A DNA stretch of 34,109 nt. It comes from Arenimonas sp. SCN 70-307. GTDB taxonomy: Bacteria > Pseudomonadota > Gammaproteobacteria > Xanthomonadales > Xanthomonadaceae. Under the pieces are notes generated by a model. The model did not search any database and was not told the origin of the DNA. It saw nothing but the letters and a program-made list of their open reading frames with translations. Shown piece after piece: positions 17,538 through 24,635 of the stretch. The stretch covers positions 1 through 34,109 of the forward strand of contig NZ_MEDO01000029.1 of NCBI RefSeq assembly GCF_001724815.1, read 5' to 3'. A program made the position numbers and the translations under genes. Position 1 is the first letter of the stretch. Each line of letters begins with the position of its first letter.

Positions 17538-17745
17538 GGCCGGCGTCCTCCGGGCGCTCGCGCCCCATGAACCACCGCCACAGCTTATCGTCCTCGGTGT
17601 CGAGCAGCCTTAGGAATTGCGCCCGTTCGGCCTCATCCGCCGCCGGCCAGCGGCCGTCGAGATAGCGCAGCATCAGTTGGTCGAGCTCGCGCATGCCGCG
17701 CCGGCAGCGCCAGCGCAGGCGCTTGAGCACGGCGTCTTCGCTCAC
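17497..17745 (-). CDS. sdhE: FAD assembly factor SdhE
   Basis: This 82-residue protein promotes covalent attachment of FAD to SdhA; it is the bacterial homologue of mitochondrial SDHAF2/Sdh5. The family signature [15 protein letters not shown] contains the essential RG-x-x-E motif, followed by [13 protein letters not shown] and [16 protein letters not shown]. It starts with GTG at 17745, overlapping the stop of the MAPEG gene (GTGA). It is co-directional with sdhB, two genes downstream, so it is likely co-expressed with its client. The downstream ygfX overlap is the usual ygfYX arrangement. Confidence 0.93.
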   Translation of the reverse strand: MSEDAVLKRLRWRCRRGMRELDQLMLRYLDGRWPAADEAERAQFLRLLDTEDDKLWRWFMGRERPEDAGLASIVDTILDLPV

Positions 17746-18158
17746 AGGACGCCGGCCAGCAGCACGCCCCACAGGATCCAGAGCACGGTGCCGCCGGCCA
17801 GGTAGGCCAGGAAACGGTGCCGGACCTTGTTGTAGGTGCAGTGGATGGCGCTGTGCAGCACGCGCAGGGCCACGAAGGCCCAGGCCAGGCCCACGGTCAG
17901 CGCGCTGGCCTGTTCGGTGAGCACGCCCACCACCAGCGCCAGGTAGAACAGCACCGGCAGTTCGAACAGGTTGCGGAAGTTGTCGGCTGCGCGGCTGTCC
18001 TTCACCAGCGCGGCCATCTGGGCCGAGCTGGCCACCGCCTGCGGATGGATGCGGTTGCGCGCCAGCTGGCTCAGGCGCTCGTAGCCCATGCGCATCATCA
18101 CCACCATCACCAGCCCGGCCATCGCGAAGGCCGGGAGCAGCAGGTCGCGGGCGCCCAT
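17742..18158 (-). CDS. MAPEG family membrane protein
   Basis: This 138-residue protein has four hydrophobic segments (about 5-24, 68-88, 90-108 and 118-137). The motif [16 protein letters not shown] after the first loop is diagnostic of the MAPEG superfamily (membrane-associated proteins in eicosanoid and glutathione metabolism). Bacterial members are poorly characterised; glutathione transferase or peroxidase activity is known only for some. It lies three bases after sdhB and overlaps sdhE by four bases, so it is embedded in the succinate dehydrogenase transcription unit without an obvious functional link. Confidence 0.85.
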   Translation of the reverse strand: MGARDLLLPAFAMAGLVMVVMMRMGYERLSQLARNRIHPQAVASSAQMAALVKDSRAADNFRNLFELPVLFYLALVVGVLTEQASALTVGLAWAFVALRVLHSAIHCTYNKVRHRFLAYLAGGTVLWILWGVLLAGVL

Positions 18159-18161
18159 GGC

Positions 18162-18944
18162 TCAGGCGCCCCGGCGCTGCAGCATCAGCTTCTTGATCTC
18201 GCCGATCGCCCGGGCCGGGTTCAGGCCCTTCGGACAGGTGCGCGCGCAGTTCATGATGGTGTGGCAGCGGTAGAGCTTGAACGGATCCTCGAGCTCGTCC
18301 AGGCGCGCACCGGTGTCCTCGTCGCGGCTGTCGATGATCCAGCGGTAGGCCTGCAGCAGGATCGCCGGGCCCAGGTAGCGATCGCCGTTCCACCAGTAGC
18401 TGGGGCAGCTGGTCGAGCAGCAGGCGCAGAGGATGCACTCGTACAGGCCGTCGAGCTTGGCGCGGTCTTCCTTCGACTGCAGGCGCTCCTTGGCCGGGGC
18501 GGTGCTCTGCGTGCGCAGCCAGGGCTTGATCGAGGCGTACTGGGCGTAGAAGTGCGACAGGTCCGGCACCAGGTCCTTGATGACCGGCATGTGCGGCAGC
18601 GGGTAGATCGGCACTTCCTTCTTGCCGCACTCGTCGATGGCCTTGGTGCAGGCCAGCGTGTTGGTGCCGTCGATGTTCATCGCGCACGAACCGCAGATGC
18701 CCTCGCGGCAGGAGCGGCGGAAGGTGAGCGTGGGGTCGATCTCGTTCTTGATCTTGATCAGCGCGTCCAGGACCATCGGGCCGCACGAATCCATGTCGAC
18801 TTCGTAGGTGTCGGTGCGCGGGTTGGCGCTGTCGTCCGGGTTCCAGCGGTAGACCTTGAACACGCGCACGTTCTTCGCGCCTTGGGCGGCGAAGTGCTTG
18901 CCCTTGGTGACCTTGGAATTCTTCGGGAGGGTGAACTCGGCCAT
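18162..18944 (-). CDS. sdhB: Succinate dehydrogenase iron-sulfur subunit
   Basis: This 260-residue protein carries electrons from the flavin of SdhA to ubiquinone. The 2Fe-2S ligands are C79, C84, C87 and C99 ([21 protein letters not shown] region). Farther on are the ligands of the 4Fe-4S and 3Fe-4S centres, [16 protein letters not shown] and [11 protein letters not shown]. The quinone-site tryptophan neighbourhood [14 protein letters not shown] is present. It starts at ATG 18944 with an AGGAACC element upstream and is separated from sdhA by about 104 bases that hold a REP-like palindrome. Confidence 0.98.
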   Translation of the reverse strand: MAEFTLPKNSKVTKGKHFAAQGAKNVRVFKVYRWNPDDSANPRTDTYEVDMDSCGPMVLDALIKIKNEIDPTLTFRRSCREGICGSCAMNIDGTNTLACTKAIDECGKKEVPIYPLPHMPVIKDLVPDLSHFYAQYASIKPWLRTQSTAPAKERLQSKEDRAKLDGLYECILCACCSTSCPSYWWNGDRYLGPAILLQAYRWIIDSRDEDTGARLDELEDPFKLYRCHTIMNCARTCPKGLNPARAIGEIKKLMLQRRGA

Positions 18945-18973
18945 TTTGCTAGGTTCCTGGGAACTTGCTGGGT

Positions 18974-19042
18974 CCTGTAGGAGCGCCTTCAGGCGCGAAT
19001 CTTTTCTCCGAAGAGCAATTCGCGCCTGAAGGCGCTCCTACG
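18974..19042. repeat. REP-like inverted repeat between sdhA and sdhB
   Basis: The arm TGTAGGAGCGCCTTCAGGCG (starting 18976 and continuing to 19000) is repeated in inverted orientation at 19019-19042 across a short spacer. Each arm also holds its own small palindrome, GCGCCTTCAGGCGC. This matches the repetitive extragenic palindromic elements common in Xanthomonadales and Pseudomonas, which are spread by RAYT (Y1) transposases. In the sdh mRNA it would form a long hairpin about 30 bases upstream of sdhB, which could stabilise upstream message or adjust the subunit ratio. Only one copy pair was seen in the window. Confidence 0.85.
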
Positions 19043-19048
19043 GGGAGA

Positions 19049-20789
19049 TCAATAGGTGCGGGCCTTGAGGGGCACCACTTCGACGTCGTTGCTCAGGGTG
19101 TACATGTGCACCGGGCGGTAGTCGATGCGGGTGTTGCCCGCCTCGTCCACCCAGCACAGCGTGTGCTTGTGCCAGTTCACGTCGTCGCGCTCGGAGAAGT
19201 CCTCGCGGGCGTGGGCGCCACGCGACTCCTTGCGGTTCTCTGCCGAGACCAGGGTGGCCACGGCCTGGCCCAGCAGGTTCTGCAGCTCGAGCGTTTCTAT
19301 CAGGTCGGAGTTCCAGACCATCGAGCGGTCGGAGACGCGCACGTCGGCGAAGCTCTTGTTGACCTCGGTGATCTTCTGCACGCCCTCGAGCAGGGTCTCG
19401 CCGGTGCGGAACACCGCGGCGTTGTTCTGCATGACCTGCTGCATCTTGTCGCGGATCTCCGCGGTCGGCGTGCCGCCGTTGGCATTGCGCAGCTTGTCGA
19501 GGTTGGCCAGCGACTTGTCGCAGGCCGACGCCGGCAGCGACCTGTGCGGCGCGCCCGGCTTGATGGTCTCGGCGCAGCGGTTGGCCACCGCACGGCCGAA
19601 CACCACCAGGTCGAGCAGCGAGTTCGAGCCCAGGCGGTTGGCGCCGTGCACCGACACGCAGGCCGCCTCGCCGATGGCGTACAGGCCCGGCACCACGGTA
19701 TCGGGGTTGCCGTTCTTCAGCGTGACCACTTCGCCGTGGTAGTTGGTCTGCAGGCCGCCCATGTTGTAGTGCACGGTCGGCAGCACCGGGATGGGCTGCT
19801 TGGTGACGTCGACGCCGGCGAAGATCTTGGCGGTCTCGGCGATGCCCGGCAGCTTCTCGTGGATGTCGGCCGGGTTGAGGTGGGTCAGGTCGAGGTGGAT
19901 GTGGTCGCCCTTGGCGCCCACGCCGCGGCCTTCGCGGATCTCGATGGTCATCGAGCGCGACACGACGTCGCGCGAGGCCAGGTCCTTGGCGTTGGGCGCG
20001 TAGCGCTCCATGAAGCGCTCGCCCTTGGAATTGCGCAGGATGCCGCCTTCGCCGCGCACGCCCTCGGTGATCAGGCAGCCGGCGCCGTAGATGCCGGTCG
20101 GGTGGAACTGCACGAACTCCATGTCCTGCAGCGGCAGGCCGGCGCGCAGGGCCATGCCGGCCGTAGCCGCCGGTGGCCAGCACCGTGCCCTGGGCGCGGA
20201 ACAGGTGCAGCTCGCCGGTGGCCATGTCGAGCGCGAGCACGCCGCGGCAGGCGCCCTCCTCGTCCATGATCAGGTCGAGCGCGAAGTACTCGATGAAGAA
20301 CTCGGCCGAATGCGCCAGCGACTGCTGGTAGAGCGTGTGCAGGATGGCGTGGCCGGTGCGGTCGGCGGCGGCGCAGGTGCGCTGGGCGGTGCCCTTGCCG
20401 TAGTGCGTGGTCATGCCGCCGAAGGGACGCTGGTAGATGCGGCCGTCCTCGGTGCGCGAGAACGGCACGCCCTGGTGTTCGAGCTCGATGATGGCCGGGA
20501 TCGCCTCGCGGCACATGTACTCGATGGCGTCCTGGTCGCCCAGCCAGTCCGAACCCTTGATGGTGTCGTAGAAGTGGAAGCGCCAGTCGTCCTCGCCCAT
20601 GTTGCCCAGCGCGGCCGAGATGCCGCCCTGCGCCGCCACGGTGTGCGAGCGGGTCGGGAACACCTTGCTGATGCAGGCGGTCTTGAGGCCCTTCTGGGCC
20701 AGGCCGAAGGTGGCGCGCAAGCCGGCGCCGCCGGCGCCGACGACGACCATGTCGTACTTGTGCTCGTGGATCTTGTAGGCGGACGTCAT
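19049..20789 (-). pseudogene. sdhA: Succinate dehydrogenase flavoprotein subunit, broken by an internal deletion
   Basis: The first 211 codons from ATG 20789 encode a clear SdhA N-terminus: dinucleotide-binding [12 protein letters not shown], the covalent-FAD site [10 protein letters not shown], and [20 protein letters not shown]. At 20156-20162 the text goes from ATGGYGR straight into the bases of [14 protein letters not shown], which continue in another frame to the stop at 19049. That part has [24 protein letters not shown] and [14 protein letters not shown]. SdhA proteins have about 17 residues between those points, including the AHxxTGDG FAD contacts. The span is 1741 bases, 580 codons plus one; restoring 50 bases gives 596 residues, normal for this order. 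So about 50 bases are missing. The out-of-frame path stays open to 19038. Either a real null allele or an assembly/sequencing error; the latter seems likely in an aerobe. Confidence 0.85.
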
Positions 20790-20796
20790 GGCGTTC

Positions 20797-21174
20797 TCAG
20801 GCAAGGAAGAAGAGGCGGCCGATGGCCAGCAGGGAGGCGATGGCGGCCAGGGCGTAGGCGAACTTGACGACCACCTGCAGCAGAAGCTCGGCGCCGCCGT
20901 GGATGTAGTCCTCGATCACCACCTGCAGGCCGAGGCGGGCATGCCAGAACAGCGAGAGCACGAAGGCGGTCATCAGGATCGCGGTCAGCGGCTGCGACAG
21001 CGTGGCGCGCACGGTGGCCAGGTCGTCGCCGATGAGGCCGACCATGAGGATGACGAACCAGGGCGTGAGCAGCATCAGCGCGATGGCGGTCAGGCGCTGG
21101 TGCCACCAGTGCGTGGTGCCGTCCTTGGCCGAGCCCAGGCCCTTGGCGCGGGCGAGCGGGTTGCGCAGGCTCAT
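20797..21174 (-). CDS. sdhD: Succinate dehydrogenase membrane anchor subunit
   Basis: This 125-residue protein has three helices (about 29-52, 63-80 and 92-122). It contains [16 protein letters not shown], which keeps the heme-ligand histidine and the Asp-Tyr pair of the quinone site in SdhD. The N-terminal [20 protein letters not shown] is typical. It overlaps the sdhC stop by four bases (ATGA) and ends seven bases before the sdhA ATG. Confidence 0.95.
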   Translation of the reverse strand: MSLRNPLARAKGLGSAKDGTTHWWHQRLTAIALMLLTPWFVILMVGLIGDDLATVRATLSQPLTAILMTAFVLSLFWHARLGLQVVIEDYIHGGAELLLQVVVKFAYALAAIASLLAIGRLFFLA

Positions 21175-21566
21175 GCCGCACCTCCCGCGGTCAGGCCGAC
21201 GTACCAGAGCACGGCGGTCAGCACCACGGCCAGCACCGCCACGGCGTAGCCGCTGGCGTAGGCCTTGGGGATCTCGTAGCCGTGGCCGGCGTCCCAGGCC
21301 AGGTGCCGGATGCCGTTGAGGAAGTGGTAGACCAGGCAGGCCGAGAACCCGAACAGGGCGATCTTGCCCGGCACCGAGGCCAGCACCGCGCTGTAGGCCG
21401 CGAAGGCCTCGGCGCCGGTGGCGGCGGCGACCAGCCAGCCAGCGAACACCAGCGAACCCAGGGCCAGGACCACGCCCGTGCCGCGGTGCAGGATGGACAT
21501 CACGCTCGTCAGCTGCGGCCGGTAGACCTGCAGGTGCGGGGACAAGGGTCGTTCTTGCGTCGCCAT
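21171..21566 (-). CDS. sdhC: Succinate dehydrogenase cytochrome b556 subunit
   Basis: This 131-residue membrane subunit holds the SdhC signature RPLSPHLQVYRPQLTSVMSILHRGTG, with the quinone-site serine and arginine. It also has YHFLNGIRHLAWD, whose histidine is the heme b ligand. Three helices lie at about 28-50, 68-88 and 105-126. It is the first structural gene of sdhCDAB, 59 bases downstream of the small SDHAF4-like gene. No strong ribosome binding site precedes the ATG. Confidence 0.96.
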   Translation of the reverse strand: MATQERPLSPHLQVYRPQLTSVMSILHRGTGVVLALGSLVFAGWLVAAATGAEAFAAYSAVLASVPGKIALFGFSACLVYHFLNGIRHLAWDAGHGYEIPKAYASGYAVAVLAVVLTAVLWYVGLTAGGAA

Positions 21567-21625
21567 GGGCTGCGCTCGTCTCGGTGGATGTGGAAAGGAT
21601 GCCGTCGGGGATGTCGGCGTAATGT

Positions 21626-21796
21626 TCAGAAGTCGATGCAGCGTCCGTTCTTTTCCCAGTCCCCGTAGCGGGTGGGGTCCGGACCGCCGCGACCACCGAC
21701 CTCCGCCGGCGGCTCGGCCGGAGCCGGGCCCGGCGGACTGGCCGGGGCTTCGGGAGCGTCGGTGGATTGGCCTAAGATGCGAGGCTCGTTCGCCAT
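21626..21796 (-). CDS. DUF1674 protein, SDHAF4-like succinate dehydrogenase assembly factor
   Basis: This 56-residue gene runs from ATG 21796 to TGA 21626. It has AAGGA five bases upstream of the ATG. A Pro/Ala-rich, disordered N-terminal half precedes the diagnostic C-terminus DPTRYGDWEKNGRCIDF, the conserved block of DUF1674, the family of mitochondrial SDHAF4/Sdh8. In eukaryotes SDHAF4 binds flavinylated SdhA, shields it from autoxidation and helps SdhA-SdhB pairing. Its place as the first gene ahead of sdhC strongly supports the same role here. It is divergent from ygfZ with only 25 bases between starts, so its promoter must lie within the start of ygfZ. TTGAAC, 18 bases, TAACAT is a possible but weak promoter. 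Confidence 0.9.
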   Translation of the reverse strand: MANEPRILGQSTDAPEAPASPPGPAPAEPPAEVGGRGGPDPTRYGDWEKNGRCIDF

Positions 21797-21821
21797 TCCT
21801 TAATGTTAAGTCCCGCAGCCA

Positions 21822-22703
21822 ATGTCGTTCAAGCCAATTGACGTCGCTTCACCCTGCCCCGCCCTCCCTGGCACCGGCCTCCTGGCTGTGCGGGGACGCG
21901 ATGCCGGCACCTTCCTGCAGGCGCAGACGATGAACGACGTGGCGGCGCTGGCGGTGGGCCAGTGGCAGTGGAACGGGCTGCTCACGCCCAAGGGGCGCGT
22001 GATCTTCCTGTTCGCGCTCGCGCGCACCGGCGACGACGACTACCTGATCATCGCGCCCGATGCCGGCGCGGCCGAGCTCAAGGCGCAGCTGCAACGCTTC
22101 GTGTTCCGCAGCAAGCTGAGCCTGGACGAGGCGCCCGCGCTGGTCGCCGCGGCCGCGCCCGGCCAGGCCGCCGGAGCGGGCCACGCCCTGCTCGACGCTG
22201 GCGGGGGTGCGATCGGCCTCGACCTTGCCGGCGAAGGCGGCCCGCGCTGCCTGTGGCTGCTGCCGCCGGCACACCCGGCGCTGGCACCCGAAGATCCGGC
22301 GGTGGGCGCCGACTGGCGACTGGCCGACCTGGCCCATGGCCTGCCCCGGCTCGCTCCCGGCCAGCGCGAGGCCTGGACGCCGCAAATGCTCTCGCTCGAG
22401 CGCCTGGGCGCCTTCAGCCTGAAAAAGGGCTGCTATCCGGGGCAGGAAATCGTCGCCCGCACCCACTACCTGGGCCAGGCCAAGCGCGGGCTGCAGCGGC
22501 TGGGGGCGGCCGCGGCGCTGGCCGAGGCCGCGCCCGTGGCCGGCCCCGACGGCCAGGAGCTGGGAAAGCTGGCCTGCGTCGCCAGCCACGGCGATCGCCA
22601 CGAGGCCCTGGCCGTGCTGCCGGCCGGGTTGGACGCCGCGGCACCCCTGGCGGCCGGCCAGCCGCTCGTTCGGCTCCCCCTGCTGGGCGGCCTGGCCCGC
22701 TGA
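21822..22703 (+). CDS. ygfZ: YgfZ/GcvT domain-containing protein (folate-dependent Fe-S maintenance)
   Basis: This 293-residue cytoplasmic protein belongs to the COG0354/YgfZ family, homologous to mitochondrial IBA57. It supports activity of certain Fe-S enzymes and uses tetrahydrofolate. The family signature K-G-C-Y-x-G-Q-E is seen at about residues 201-208 (KKGCYPGQEIVARTHYLGQAKR region) and includes the essential cysteine. The N-terminal half has the GcvT-like fold (GTFLQAQTMNDV, WNGLLTPKGRVIF). It is divergent from the sdh-side genes, and coupling to an Fe-S-rich complex is biologically sensible. No strong ribosome binding site is visible before the ATG. Confidence 0.93.
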   Translation: MSFKPIDVASPCPALPGTGLLAVRGRDAGTFLQAQTMNDVAALAVGQWQWNGLLTPKGRVIFLFALARTGDDDYLIIAPDAGAAELKAQLQRFVFRSKLSLDEAPALVAAAAPGQAAGAGHALLDAGGGAIGLDLAGEGGPRCLWLLPPAHPALAPEDPAVGADWRLADLAHGLPRLAPGQREAWTPQMLSLERLGAFSLKKGCYPGQEIVARTHYLGQAKRGLQRLGAAAALAEAAPVAGPDGQELGKLACVASHGDRHEALAVLPAGLDAAAPLAAGQPLVRLPLLGGLAR

Positions 22704-22743
22704 GGCGGGACGTCGACTGCATCCCGGAACCGGCGCGGCTCGC

Positions 22744-22772
22744 TTGGCCCCCGCCCGGTTGTCTGCTATACC
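22744..22772 (+). promoter_or_regulatory. Predicted promoter of the PhnD-like gene
   Basis: TTGGCC (22744-22749), a 17-base spacer and TATACC (22767-22772) are preceded by TG at the extended -10 position. The start site would fall near 22779, just ahead of the AGGGAGGA ribosome binding site. Confidence 0.45.
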
Positions 22773-22795
22773 GCCGGGCACAGGGAGGAACAAAC

Positions 22796-23689
22796 ATGAA
22801 GCTCAAGAATTGCCTTCTGGCAATGGCGCTGGCCCTGGCGGGCATGTCCGCCTCGGCCGCCGAGTACACGCTCGCGGTGGAACCGAACTACCCGCCGTCG
22901 CAGGCGCAGCAGGTCTACCAGCCGCTGCTCGACTATCTCTCGGCCAGCACCGGCCACACCTTCAAGCTCAAGACCGCGGCCAACTACCACGTGTACTGGC
23001 GCGACCTGCGCGCCGGCATGAAGGTGGACTTCGCGTTCGAAGAAGCGCACTTCACCGGCTACCGCATGGGCCGCCTGGGCTTCACGCCGCTGGTGCGCAC
23101 GGCCGAGGCCACGCGCTACTCGCTGCTGGCCGACTCGATGGTGGCCGAGGAAGGCATCCCGGGCCTGATCGGCCGCCCGGTGGTGAGCATGCCGGCGCCG
23201 AGCATGGGCTACCTGCTGCTCAACGAGCTCTATCGCAACCCGATCGCCTCGCCCGAGATCAAGTCGGTGGCCTCCGGCTGGCGCGACGGCGTGGAGATGA
23301 TCTTCTCCCAGGAAACCGACGCGGCGATGGTGCCCAACTACATCGCCCAGCTCTATCCGAACCTGGTGGTGGTGTCCGAGTCGCGCGAGTTCACCGGCCG
23401 CACGCTCAGCGCCGCCGGCACCGTGCCCTCCGACGTGCGCGAGGCGGTGGCGCAGGCCATGCTCAAGCTGCACGAGGATCCGGCCGTGTACGAGGTGCTC
23501 GTCGAACTCGGCTCGGCGCAGTTCGTCGAAGCCAGTGCCGGCGAGTACGAAGGTTCCGAGCGTCTGCTGGCGGGCGTGTTCGGCTACAAGCCGCGCCCGG
23601 CCTCGAACACCCCGGCGCAGGCCGCGGAGCCGACGATCGACCTGGACGACGAGGACCTGGGCGGCATCGAGGTCACTGCCGGGGACTGA
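22796..23689 (+). CDS. PhnD-like phosphate/phosphonate-type ABC substrate-binding protein
   Basis: This 297-residue protein has a Sec signal peptide (residues 1-22, cleavage after SAA) and then a type II periplasmic binding fold of the PhnD/phosphonate family. Signs are VEPNYPPSQAQQVYQPLLDYL, NYHVYWRDLRAGMKVDFAFEE and the SMGYLLLNEL and SGWRDGVEMIFSQETDAAMV segments of the ligand cleft. The final ~35 residues form an Ala/Pro and acidic tail (DLDDEDLGGIEV) beyond the domain. ATG 22796 has AGGGAGGA six bases upstream. No ABC permease or ATPase gene is adjacent, so it may be a sensor ligand-binding protein or serve a distant transporter; ligand unknown. Confidence 0.82.
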   Translation: MKLKNCLLAMALALAGMSASAAEYTLAVEPNYPPSQAQQVYQPLLDYLSASTGHTFKLKTAANYHVYWRDLRAGMKVDFAFEEAHFTGYRMGRLGFTPLVRTAEATRYSLLADSMVAEEGIPGLIGRPVVSMPAPSMGYLLLNELYRNPIASPEIKSVASGWRDGVEMIFSQETDAAMVPNYIAQLYPNLVVVSESREFTGRTLSAAGTVPSDVREAVAQAMLKLHEDPAVYEVLVELGSAQFVEASAGEYEGSERLLAGVFGYKPRPASNTPAQAAEPTIDLDDEDLGGIEVTAGD

Positions 23690-23704
23690 ACCCGGCCGCC
23701 GGCC

Positions 23705-24619
23705 TCAGCCGGCCTCGAAGTGGATGATGTCGCCGGTGTTCACGCCAAAGGCCTGGCCCAGGCTGATGGTTCCGGACTTGCGCAGGTGCAGTTCGTCGCG
23801 GTGCAGCTTGATCTCGTCGTCCTCGCCGATGCGCACGTAGGTGCCGTTGGTCGAGCGGTCGGTGATCATGAAATGGCCGCGCTTGTACTCGAGCATCGCA
23901 TGGGTGCGACTGACCCAGTCGGCCTCCACCACCAGGTGGTTGCCTGGCTCGCGGCCCATCAGGAACGGCTCGGAATCGGGCCGCAGTTCGATGGTTTCGC
24001 CGCGGTGGCGCAGGCGCAGGACGCCCAGCGCCGCCGCCTCGTCGGCCTCGGCGCCGGCCAGCGGGCGCGCCGAGCTCTGCACCAGGGTCATGCCCGAGGT
24101 GTCTTCCTGCCAGACCAGGTCGACGATGGCGATCGGCAGCAGCTTGCCGCTCACCCGCGCCTTGCCCAGGCTGCGCGCCTCGGGCATGCGGCCCGAGAGG
24201 CCGTCGTAGGTGGCGGCGGTGGTGACCACCTGCTCGCGCTTGGCCAGCGAGGCCATGCGCGCGGCGACGTTGACCGCATCGCCATAGACGTCGCCATCGG
24301 CCTCCTCGAGCGCGTCGCCGTGGTGCAGGCCGATGCGCACGGCCAGGCTGTCGCGCACGAAGTCGATGTCGCGGGCCATGCGCCGCTGCATGTCGCAGGC
24401 GGCCAGGACGCCGTTCATCGCCTTGGGGAAGGTGCACATCACCTCGTCGCCGATGGTCTTGATGACCCGGCCGCCGTGCTGCCGGCAAACCTCGGAAAGC
24501 GCCCCGAGCACCAGCGAAATCAGGCGGCGCGCCTCGACGTCACCCTTGGTCTCGAACAGCCTCGTGCTGCCGCTGACGTCGGCGAACAGGATGGTCTGGG
24601 GCCGGGATTGGGCGCTCAT
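23705..24619 (-). CDS. Class III adenylate/guanylate cyclase with C-terminal FHA domain
   Basis: This 304-residue soluble protein joins an N-terminal class III nucleotide cyclase domain (about 8-175) to a C-terminal FHA domain (about 205-300). Metal-binding aspartates are Asp14 in FADVSGSTRLFE and Asp58 in KTIGDEVMC. The purine-binding segment is VYGDAVNVAARM, and the Asp in it suggests ATP-type specificity. The FHA part shows GREPGNHL, VSRTHAMLEY and DRSTNGTYV, the conserved G-R, S-x-x-H and N-G residues that bind phosphothreonine. This suggests cAMP output controlled by a Ser/Thr kinase, which is not in the window. The ATG at 24619 was chosen for fit to the domain; no good ribosome binding site is visible. 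It starts 16 bases after the E1 gene and is probably co-transcribed with it. Confidence 0.9.
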   Translation of the reverse strand: MSAQSRPQTILFADVSGSTRLFETKGDVEARRLISLVLGALSEVCRQHGGRVIKTIGDEVMCTFPKAMNGVLAACDMQRRMARDIDFVRDSLAVRIGLHHGDALEEADGDVYGDAVNVAARMASLAKREQVVTTAATYDGLSGRMPEARSLGKARVSGKLLPIAIVDLVWQEDTSGMTLVQSSARPLAGAEADEAAALGVLRLRHRGETIELRPDSEPFLMGREPGNHLVVEADWVSRTHAMLEYKRGHFMITDRSTNGTYVRIGEDDEIKLHRDELHLRKSGTISLGQAFGVNTGDIIHFEAG

Positions 24620-24635
24620 GTCGAGGCAAACGATA

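Noticed and set aside
17082-17745. sdhE-ygfX as a toxin-antitoxin module (CptAB)
   Set aside because: The SdhE residues and neighbouring sdh genes point to flavinylation; the toxin claim for the E. coli pair is disputed and nothing here supports it.
23690-23716. GGCCGCCGGCC/GCCGGCC repeats between the convergent PhnD-like and cyclase genes as a bidirectional terminator
   Set aside because: There is no T run on either side, and GCCGGC repeats are common by chance in this composition.
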